A stretch of 64,000 nt of DNA from Kumtagia sp963839725 (GTDB lineage Bacteria > Pseudomonadota > Alphaproteobacteria > Rhizobiales > Rhizobiaceae), in NCBI GenBank assembly GCA_963839725.1, contig CAWIWT010000001.1:310001-374000 (forward strand), read 5' to 3'. The position numbers and the translations under genes are program-made. Positions 45,982 through 53,032 of the stretch are shown piece after piece (within the stretch, counting starts at the first letter, position 1; each line of letters starts with the position of its first letter). The notes under the pieces are model-generated. The model made no database searches and was not told the DNA's origin. It saw only the letters and a list, made by a program, of their open reading frames with translations.

Positions 45982-48324
45982 TCATGTCTGGTCGGCAGCG
46001 GCGATCGCAGCCAAAAGTGCAGTGATTGCAGTCTTGTAGGCAATGAATTCAGGCGATGTCTTCGCCACGTTCTTGGTCTCAACCGCCGGCCCGGATGGGG
46101 CGCGGACTCCCTTGCCGCGCATTTTTGCCTCGGCCCAGCTCTTGATATAGGTCACATCCCTGCCGGTCAGGAAGGGATTGGCGGAGATCACCGACGCGCC
46201 AAGAACCGCGGCGAGGTCCTCACCCTCGCCGGCCGAAAGCACCGTGCTCGCACCCTCCATGCCGAGGAAGTGGCAGAGATAGAGTCGGCCGGCGGTTATC
46301 TCGTGGCCGCGCGCGCGCAGGTAGGCTTCACCTTCCTGCGCCAGCCGGCGCACCATCTCGCGGGAAATGGTCGGGTCGAAGCGCAACGCCAGCACCTCGG
46401 CGCGGGGCAACGACCGTGCCAGGTCCGGGCGATAGGTGTTGATCATCCTTATCCAGGTACTGTCGATGAACTGGCCAAGCCCGGTCGCCGACGACAGCGG
46501 GTTCTTGGCGGTGGCGCTGCCCCCGCTTTCCACGCGGATGATGCGGTCGACCAGTCGCTCGACTGCCTCGTCGCCAGTCCCGGACGCCATCGCAACGGCG
46601 GGCATTTCCAGCGGGTTGATCGCTTCGCCTCCGGCATAGAGCTCGAAGTGCAGATGCGGTCCCGTCGAAAGGCCCGTCGTGCCGATATAGCCGATAACGT
46701 CGCCCGCCTTGACCGCCATGCCAACCTTCAAGGTTTGCGCAAACCGCGACATGTGGGCATAGCGTGTTTCGCGTCCCCCTTGATGACTGACGCGAACCAC
46801 GTTGCCGTAATCCTTGCCGTCGCCGAAAAACGCGATTGTGCCGTCGAAGGCGGCGAAGATCGGCGTACCGACGGGTGCGGCCCAGTCCACGCCCTTGTGC
46901 ACCCGGACCGTCTTCAGGATGGGATGCATGCGCGGACCGAAGGTCGAGGTCATGACACCGTTCACCGGCGTAACCATCCCATTGGTGACAGTCAGCGAAT
47001 AGACCTGATCCTCCTCGGTGACGCAGGCGAAATCGTTGGATCCGGCGGGGCGGAAGACGAAGCATTCGATGTTCTTCTGATCGCCTTTAACCGCCGCATA
47101 GAGAACCCTGCCTGACGAGCCGTCCGATGCGCGTGAATCTTCGGAATAGGCAAGGATCAACCGGTCGCCATGGGTGGCAAAGGCGTTCAAATCCTGACCG
47201 CGCGACAGGAACATGATCGCCTCGCCGATGACGCCGGTCGGTACATTGTTGCGCACGGCTGTCGAATAGATCGCATCGAGCAACCGGTATTGCCGTTGCG
47301 GCCCGGTTTGGTCCTCGAAGCCGGTATAGTGCAGCAGATCCTCGCGCACCCACGGATCGACACCGGCGACGAACTTGCCGTCGTCGGCCCGCGCCAGCGT
47401 GCCGATATATTGCGCGTCGGCATAGATCGACACCTGCATAAGCGTGAGGTTCGTTGCGTCTGCGCCTTTCTTGATGCCTCGCATGGCGACGACATAGCCG
47501 ACATCCAGCTGGTCCTTGTTGAACAGGGCCTTAAGAGCCTCGCCCGCCAGCTTTGCGTCCTCGGTGCCGAAGCGATGCTCGAGCACCAGACTATCGAGCG
47601 TGCGGCCGCTCAAAACCTTGTCGACAAAATCCTCCGATGCCGCCGAGCGTTCGCTCTCGGGCCGCACAGTGACCACCAGCGTGTTGTTTTCGATGCGCGT
47701 CTTCTTGAACTCCGGCAGGCTTTCCTCGCCGTCACTGATCGTCTCGCCCCAGCCGGCGGCCTCATCCTCGAACACCGCATCGGTGGAGGGCGCGGCTGTG
47801 TCGTCCGGCGTTGCCGCCGGAGCTACCGGAGTTTCGCCGGGTGCTAGCTCGGGCTCGGCCGGTGCGCGAACGGTGCGCTGCGCCTGGAAGAAGGCGAAAT
47901 CCTCGGGGCTCGACGGGATCGTGGTCATCAAGCTTTCGCTGGTGCTCAGCATGACATCCGACAACAGCTGGATCTTTTCCGAAATGCCCGGTTCGACGAG
48001 ATCGGCCGGCCGCGGCACCTCGCGAAGGCGCGGGGTAAAGGAAGAATCCCGCCCGATGCTGATCGTCATCGGATCGCCGGCAAGATCGACGATCGCCGGC
48101 ACATAGACCGGAACGTCGGCGTACCTGCCCGGGGTCTCCACCTCGACCAGATCATTATCGAGGCCTTCGATCGACCATTTGTCGGCGGTCAAGAAAAACC
48201 CCACACCGATCGCCACGACACCCAGAGCCGCGATCGCGCCCATGACCTTGCGCCAGCGCGCCTTGCGGCGACGGGCGGCGACCGCCTCCTTCCTCCTGCG
48301 GAAACTATCGTCGATCTCATGCAT
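45982..48324 (-). CDS. Bifunctional M23 peptidase / lytic transglycosylase, membrane-anchored
   Basis: 780 residues. A basic cytoplasmic start is followed by one membrane helix (about 27-46), so the rest is periplasmic. An M23 (LytM) domain has H476-K-G-V-D480 and H557-L-H559, giving an intact zinc site. A transglycosylase (SLT-like) domain follows, with catalytic Glu599 in IIRVESGG and ATGLGQFIDSTW. It could cut both the peptide and the glycan of the cell wall. In type VI systems such enzymes (TagX, MltE) open the wall for the apparatus. It follows the DUF1036 gene by 57 bases and stops 95 bases after the convergent protease. Confidence 0.9.
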   Translation of the reverse strand: MHEIDDSFRRRKEAVAARRRKARWRKVMGAIAALGVVAIGVGFFLTADKWSIEGLDNDLVEVETPGRYADVPVYVPAIVDLAGDPMTISIGRDSSFTPRLREVPRPADLVEPGISEKIQLLSDVMLSTSESLMTTIPSSPEDFAFFQAQRTVRAPAEPELAPGETPVAPAATPDDTAAPSTDAVFEDEAAGWGETISDGEESLPEFKKTRIENNTLVVTVRPESERSAASEDFVDKVLSGRTLDSLVLEHRFGTEDAKLAGEALKALFNKDQLDVGYVVAMRGIKKGADATNLTLMQVSIYADAQYIGTLARADDGKFVAGVDPWVREDLLHYTGFEDQTGPQRQYRLLDAIYSTAVRNNVPTGVIGEAIMFLSRGQDLNAFATHGDRLILAYSEDSRASDGSSGRVLYAAVKGDQKNIECFVFRPAGSNDFACVTEEDQVYSLTVTNGMVTPVNGVMTSTFGPRMHPILKTVRVHKGVDWAAPVGTPIFAAFDGTIAFFGDGKDYGNVVRVSHQGGRETRYAHMSRFAQTLKVGMAVKAGDVIGYIGTTGLSTGPHLHFELYAGGEAINPLEMPAVAMASGTGDEAVERLVDRIIRVESGGSATAKNPLSSATGLGQFIDSTWIRMINTYRPDLARSLPRAEVLALRFDPTISREMVRRLAQEGEAYLRARGHEITAGRLYLCHFLGMEGASTVLSAGEGEDLAAVLGASVISANPFLTGRDVTYIKSWAEAKMRGKGVRAPSGPAVETKNVAKTSPEFIAYKTAITALLAAIAAADQT

Positions 48325-48381
48325 GGCGCAGATGATCCATGCCGGTGCCGGCTAGGTGCGAACGTGGTTGGCGGTGACCCG

Positions 48382-48834
48382 TCATTGAAAGCCACCAGTG
48401 CCGAGGAACAGCGTCCAGCGCTCGGTCTTCTGGGTGTCGACCTCGAAGAACGGCGCCGCCATGCGGCCATTCACCCAGCAGTCCTTATCGCCGCGAATGA
48501 CGAACCGGCGCGTGCCGACGCACATGGACGTCGTGCCGTTGAGAAGCGGCTGCCCGAAAACATCGGTCGCGTAGACGTAGATGTAGCGGTTCACCAGTTC
48601 GTCACGAATGACTTTCACACATTGGTTGGCACCGACCGTCCACCAACCCTCCGTCTGCCAGAACGCCTCGCCGCTTTCGCGCACTTCTTGGCCGACCGCG
48701 AGATTGACGACATCGAGCGTCTGGTTGCAGACGGTGAACTCCGCCCGCGCGGCGCCCGCAAGCATCGCCGTGAAAAAGACGGCCAGAACCGAACGTCCGA
48801 TCCATCGTGCTATGAAAGCTGTTGCCAGATTCAC
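48382..48834 (-). CDS. DUF1036 family secreted protein
   Basis: 150 residues with a signal peptide (AVFFTAMLAGAARA, then EF). The DUF1036 motifs are present: FTVCNQTLDVVNLAVG near the start of the mature protein and EGWWTVGANQCVKV. These proteins are small periplasmic or extracellular beta-rich proteins of unknown role, frequent in Rhizobiales. It is the first gene of a two-gene minus-strand unit with the M23/transglycosylase protein. Confidence 0.85.
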   Translation of the reverse strand: MNLATAFIARWIGRSVLAVFFTAMLAGAARAEFTVCNQTLDVVNLAVGQEVRESGEAFWQTEGWWTVGANQCVKVIRDELVNRYIYVYATDVFGQPLLNGTTSMCVGTRRFVIRGDKDCWVNGRMAAPFFEVDTQKTERWTLFLGTGGFQ

Positions 48835-49227
48835 CTGAACGCCCTGAGATTAGGATGTGCCGGGATTGAGATTAGGTTGGCCTGCCACTCGTATAATATC
48901 TCAACCGCCCGCGTTTGAAGCGCCCCTACTTGTCGTCGGTGTATATTTCCCGACAGACGCTGAAATTTAGCAACTCACTTAATCAGTGTCAAGGATTATT
49001 TTCCTAACAATGGAACGCTGACTGCATGATGCCTCGCCGTCGCTATCCCAGAAACGTCTCCCAGCGCCTATCCGACAGGTCCGACTTTCTTTTGACATGG
49101 ACCGGCGCTTACATTTCACCGTTCCGTGTGGTTCCGGCATTACCGGACAAACTTGCCGTATCGCGGTGCTGGACGGCAATTGATTCAGCGGGTTAGTTTC
49201 CGAGAAACACCAGGGCGGGAGCAGTTT
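48835..49227. other. Gene-free divergent intergenic region
   Basis: About 390 bases between the divergent DUF1036 and motor-operon genes. It should contain two promoters, but I see no clear paired hexamers, hairpin terminator or known repeat. A short AT-rich stretch lies near 48960-49010. Small open frames here have no family resemblance and are not supported. Confidence 0.5.
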
Positions 49228-49650
49228 ATGGCGGGAATGAAATCGATCGCATTGTGGGCAACGGCGCTGGTGCTGTCCGCAAGTCACGCATGGGCGCAGG
49301 AGAATTCGATCACCATCGAACTCAACGATGCGACGAATGCCGAAAATGCCTGCCGGCTGGTGTTTGTGGCGGTAAACCGGACTGGTGTGCTGCTGGAAAA
49401 GACGTCCTATGACGTCGTCACATTCGACGCTGGGGGCAAGGTCGGAAAGTCGCTGACGTTCCAGTTCGGGCGCCTACCGCTCGGCAAGACCAAGGTTGTG
49501 CAGTTCGACTTGCCGGGCCAGGCTTGCGACAGCATTTCCCGACTGCTGGTCAACGACGTCTCGGAATGCACGGTCGACGGAAAAGCCTCCGACATTTGCG
49601 TCGACGCGCTGACCACGACCACGCGCACGAAGATCGAGTTCGGGCTGTGA
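49228..49650 (+). CDS. Periplasmic protein of unknown function upstream of the motor genes
   Basis: 140 residues with a signal peptide (ALWATALVLSASHAWA, then QEN). The mature protein is small, mostly beta-strand-like, with four cysteines (ACRL, ACDS, ECTV, ICVD) that could make two disulphides. I recognise no family. It lies 38 bases before tolQ and seems to be the first gene of the motor operon. GGGAG lies before the ATG at 49228; ATG 49237 is an alternative. Confidence 0.65.
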   Translation: MAGMKSIALWATALVLSASHAWAQENSITIELNDATNAENACRLVFVAVNRTGVLLEKTSYDVVTFDAGGKVGKSLTFQFGRLPLGKTKVVQFDLPGQACDSISRLLVNDVSECTVDGKASDICVDALTTTTRTKIEFGL

Positions 49651-49687
49651 CCGGCATGACCGCCATGATGCGAACGGTGCAAGCGGC

Positions 49688-50395
49688 ATGATCAAGCTTT
49701 TCACCGAACAGCTCTCATCGCCAGGCGGCCCCGTGCTGGTCGCCCTGCTGGTAATTTCGATCGCATCGGGCGCAATTGCGATCTTCAAGTTCCTGCAGTT
49801 CGCAAGGCTCGGCGTTGGGCGCACCAGCGGCACCGAGGACGCGCTGAACAAATGGGCGAAGGGCGATTATGACGATGCGGTGCGTCGCGCCCGCTCGGAT
49901 GTGTCGCCGGCATCGGCTTCCGTCGCCGGCGCGATGATCACTTTGCTGAACTATCCCGCCGACAAGGAAAGGGCGCGGGAGGTAGCGGCCCATATCGCGC
50001 TGCACCAGCTTAACACCATGTCCAAGAATCTGCGCTTCCTGGAAACCGTTGCGCAGGCCGCACCGATGCTTGGCCTGCTCGGCACCGTCATCGGCATGAT
50101 CTCGGCTTTCGGCGAGTTGTCGTCAAAGGGTGGGGCGATCGACCCGGGGGCGCTGGCGGGCGGCATTTGGGTGGCGCTCACCGCCACGGCCGCAGGTCTG
50201 TCGGTGGCGATCCCGGTCTATTTCATCTCGATGTATTTCGAGGCGCGTGTCGACCACGAGCGCTCCTACATGGAGGCGGCAATCGCCAAGGTGCTGTTCA
50301 GCATCGCGCCCATCAGCAAGGAGGACGCGCGGCCCTTGGCCAATTTTTCCTTCGGCCTGCCCCGCGCCACCGTTCCGGGTTCGCTCGGAGGCTAG
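49688..50395 (+). CDS. MotA/TolQ/ExbB-family proton channel protein
   Basis: 235 residues with three membrane helices: LVALLVISIASGAIAIF, a second at AAPMLGLLGTVIGMISAF and a third at GIWVALTATAAGLSVAIPVYF. The helix 2-3 pair is the conserved ExbB/TolQ core, with the LLGTVIGMI and LTATAAGLSVAIP motifs. It forms the pentameric stator around an ExbD dimer. It is followed at 2 bases by an ExbD gene. It lies in the middle of the type VI locus, which is unusual. Confidence 0.92.
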   Translation: MIKLFTEQLSSPGGPVLVALLVISIASGAIAIFKFLQFARLGVGRTSGTEDALNKWAKGDYDDAVRRARSDVSPASASVAGAMITLLNYPADKERAREVAAHIALHQLNTMSKNLRFLETVAQAAPMLGLLGTVIGMISAFGELSSKGGAIDPGALAGGIWVALTATAAGLSVAIPVYFISMYFEARVDHERSYMEAAIAKVLFSIAPISKEDARPLANFSFGLPRATVPGSLGG

Positions 50396-50397
50396 TC

Positions 50398-50835
50398 ATG
50401 CTTGATTCCGCGCAGCCTATCCTGCCCAGGCCAGCGCGGCGCCAGCGCCCGTCCTTCGTGCTGACGTCGCTGATCGACATCATCTTCCTGCTCGTCATCT
50501 TCTTCATGGTCACGTCGCAGATCACGCCGTTTTCGCTGCTACCGCTGACGCCGATGGCAGGGGAAGCCAACGAGACAAGCGCGTCACAAGCTCCCGCCGC
50601 CGCACCGATTTCCGTGCGCATCCTTGCCGGGCGCGTGACCATTGGCGGGCGCAGCGTGGTTATGGCAGACATTGGCAAAGCGCTGTCCGACTTCAAGTCG
50701 CGTGGGGTTTCCGCGATCCTGCTGACGCCGAGCGGCTCAGCCACCGTGCAGGACGTCGTGACCGTCCTGGAAGCGGCTAAGGATGCGGCGATCGAGAATG
50801 TGACGGTGCTCAGCCGCAGGAGCGCGCAGCCTTGA
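50398..50835 (+). CDS. ExbD/TolR-family protein, first copy
   Basis: 145 residues. One membrane helix holds the proton-carrying aspartate: Asp27 in LTSLIDIIFLLVIFFMVTSQ. A periplasmic domain of about 85 residues follows. It pairs with the TolQ-like channel to convert proton flow into motion. The start at 50398 is 2 bases after the tolQ stop; the stop overlaps the TTG start of the second ExbD (TTGA). Confidence 0.9.
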   Translation: MLDSAQPILPRPARRQRPSFVLTSLIDIIFLLVIFFMVTSQITPFSLLPLTPMAGEANETSASQAPAAAPISVRILAGRVTIGGRSVVMADIGKALSDFKSRGVSAILLTPSGSATVQDVVTVLEAAKDAAIENVTVLSRRSAQP

Positions 50836-51263
50836 GGATCATTCCTGTCCCACCGCCGAGGCGGCGTTACGATTTCACGCTGACGATGATCAACATCGTC
50901 TTCCTGCTGCTGCTGTTCTTTCTCACCACCGGTAGCCTGACGAACCGCGAGGAAGCGCAATCGGCGATCCCCGTGACACGGAACCTGCCGCTCGAGCGCC
51001 TGCCGCGCCCGCTGCTTTTGCTGCAGAAAGATGGCGCGCTGTTTCTCGATGGCGTTCCGGTTCCCGAAAATGGCATTGAAGATGCGGCCAGGCGTGCAGT
51101 CGAGGCAGTCGGCCAAGCCGAGACGATGCTGAGCCTTCTCGCCCCGCCCGAAATGCCAGCGGGGCCGCTCCTTGCGCTGGCCGAGAAGCTGCGGACGAGC
51201 GGCCTTGCCGTCCAGATCGTAACGCTGCGTGAACCGCCCGGCGTGGCGGCTGGATCGCCGTGA
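50832..51263 (+). CDS. ExbD/TolR-family protein, second copy, lacking the proton-carrying Asp
   Basis: 143 residues with the same layout as the first ExbD: a basic N-terminus, one membrane helix and a small periplasmic domain. The key position is Asn21 (LTMINIVFLLLLFFL) where ExbD proteins have Asp. So this subunit probably cannot carry protons by itself and may pair with the first copy. It starts with TTG overlapping the previous stop and ends overlapping the GTG of the next gene. Confidence 0.87.
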   Translation: MRIIPVPPPRRRYDFTLTMINIVFLLLLFFLTTGSLTNREEAQSAIPVTRNLPLERLPRPLLLLQKDGALFLDGVPVPENGIEDAARRAVEAVGQAETMLSLLAPPEMPAGPLLALAEKLRTSGLAVQIVTLREPPGVAAGSP

Positions 51264-52831
51264 GCGCCGCCGCTCCCACCAGTTTCTGGGCAATTGCGAT
51301 TGCCGGCTCCCTGGCGCTGCACGGCGCGATTGGCATGGGCCTCTACGCCATGCCGATGTCGCAGCCGAAACAGCCGACGCATACCGAAATAACGATCTCC
51401 ACGCCGGAAATCGATGCGCAGGTGCAGCGCGCGGAGCCTGAGACGATTGCCGCCCGGGCATCCAAAGAAGCTCCCGTGGTCGCGCAGCCCGCCGGCCCCG
51501 CACTTGCCGCCAACGATGCGACCGAACTTGCCGCACAACACCAGCCAGCGGCCGTCCAAGAACAGACCGCCCCGAATTCTACCGACGTTGAGCAGGCGCG
51601 ACTAGCTGAAGTCGTTGCAACGAATAACGCCACGGAAACTGTCGCGGCGGCGAAAAACGCGCATATCGCGGCCAGCCAGATGGATACCGATCAGGTCCTG
51701 GCGAAAGCCGCGCCCGAGGCAGTCCCGATGCACGCCTCTGACGCTGTGGTTGCGCCGAGTTCCGATGCTTCCGTGCCTGCCGTGCCTGCGGTGACAGCGG
51801 TCACCGACGTTGCCGAGCCGGCTAGCAATATTCAGACCGCGGTTGCGAGTCCCATTTCCCCCGCAAACACCAGTCCGGTCGCGATCACCCCACCCGCATA
51901 CTCCAGCCCGGTCGTGATCAACCCGGCCGCAAAAATGACGCCTGCGATTGTCGGCGCGGCGAAGCCTTCCGCCGATCCCGAGAAAACCGCCATAGCGCTT
52001 GCGCCGGCCAAACCCATCGCGGTCGCGCCCGCCACCGAAGGCAGCAGCGCTCCGGCCACTACGACCGCACCGCAAGCCGTCAGTGGCTCAAAAGTCATTG
52101 CCAACTCGACCCTCCCAGAAGCCACGGCGACAAGGCCTGTCGAAACAGATGAGCCGGTTGTCGCGATGCTTCAGCCTCAGAACATCGCGCCGGATGAAGA
52201 CCTCGCAGTGCCGGATTCAAGCGGGATGCGTATCGAGGATTTCCTGTCGGAATCGGAGGGCAGCGACTGCCTGCTTGCCCTTCCGCTCGATCCGATGCAG
52301 GCATCTGTCGAAGCCTACGCCGCTTCGCCGGAGGCCGTGCGCGAACTCGGCGCGGAATATATGCGCGTGGCGGGGCTCAACCTGAAATCCAAAATACGCC
52401 CCGTTTCGAACGCCCAATGCGGCGCGCTCAGCTTTGCCCGCAGCCTCGCGCAATATCCCAACTTTCCGCTGCAATTGACGCTCAGCCAGCCTGAGATCGC
52501 CAGCGGCGCGGAACTTTCCGGTGTCGTTTCCGGCCTTCGAAAGGATACGCTCTATCTGATGATCGTCGACGATGACGGCAAGGCGGAGCTCATCTCCTCA
52601 TCCGCTGTCGGTGACGTGCGATCCATGTCCTTCAGCGCGCGGCTGACGCTGACCGGTAGGCCCGGATCGGCGGTGCAGTTGCTGATCGCCATCGCGTCGG
52701 ATGGTCCGCTGAGAAACCTGCCAATGAAGCCGGGGATGCCGGCTTCCGAGTATTTTTCGAAGCTTACCTTCGAGATCATCGGCGATAACCGGTCGATTGC
52801 GTACGGCATCACCTCGTTCGTCGTGCGCTAG
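51260..52831 (+). CDS. TonB-like energy transducer with a novel C-terminal domain
   Basis: 523 residues. A single N-terminal helix has Ser17-x3-His21 followed by GA, the pattern that TonB uses to engage ExbB-ExbD. Residues 35-310 are Ala/Pro/Thr-rich, as in the periplasmic stalks of TonB and TolA. The C-terminal ~200 residues form a domain (CLLALPLDP, IRPVSNAQC, LYLMIVDDDG) that is not TonB_C but resembles the C-terminus of the PpkA kinase at 53033. It probably transmits motor force to an envelope partner. GTG at 51260 overlaps the previous stop (GTGA). Confidence 0.78.
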   Translation: MSAAAPTSFWAIAIAGSLALHGAIGMGLYAMPMSQPKQPTHTEITISTPEIDAQVQRAEPETIAARASKEAPVVAQPAGPALAANDATELAAQHQPAAVQEQTAPNSTDVEQARLAEVVATNNATETVAAAKNAHIAASQMDTDQVLAKAAPEAVPMHASDAVVAPSSDASVPAVPAVTAVTDVAEPASNIQTAVASPISPANTSPVAITPPAYSSPVVINPAAKMTPAIVGAAKPSADPEKTAIALAPAKPIAVAPATEGSSAPATTTAPQAVSGSKVIANSTLPEATATRPVETDEPVVAMLQPQNIAPDEDLAVPDSSGMRIEDFLSESEGSDCLLALPLDPMQASVEAYAASPEAVRELGAEYMRVAGLNLKSKIRPVSNAQCGALSFARSLAQYPNFPLQLTLSQPEIASGAELSGVVSGLRKDTLYLMIVDDDGKAELISSSAVGDVRSMSFSARLTLTGRPGSAVQLLIAIASDGPLRNLPMKPGMPASEYFSKLTFEIIGDNRSIAYGITSFVVR

Positions 52832-52933
52832 CGCATCGGCCCGAAAATCGGAATCGATTTTCGGAAAGCACGATCGCAGTTTCTATGAGAAACAGCGTCC
52901 TTTGCGCGCCCGAAAGGACGCGCGGCGCTGTAG
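52832..52933. repeat. Rhizobial-type intergenic palindromic repeat, copy 2
   Basis: Nearly the same 102 bases as 29599-29701, including the hairpin CCGAAAATCG / CGATTTTCGG at 52841-52864. It begins right at the stop of the TonB-like gene and is followed at 52934-52975 by another rhizobial-type unit (TGCATGTCGCCCAAAG...), then by a hairpin at 52990. The whole 200-base stretch between two convergent genes is made of palindromes. Confidence 0.75.
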
Positions 52934-52989
52934 TGCATGTCGCCCAAAGTGCGCAGCGGTTTTGGAAACGACAACCAAATCAACACTTA

Positions 52990-53027
52990 AAGCACGTCGA
53001 CTGAATCCGCTTCGATGCGACGTGCTT
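52990..53027. terminator. Hairpin between convergent motor and kinase genes
   Basis: A perfect 10-base inverted repeat, AAGCACGTCG (52990-52999) and CGACGTGCTT (53018-53027), with an 18-base loop. It lies just after the ppkA stop (minus) and 160 bases after the TonB-like stop (plus). It may terminate transcription from both sides; the T-runs are short, so this is a modest call. Confidence 0.5.
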
Positions 53028-53032
53028 AAGTT

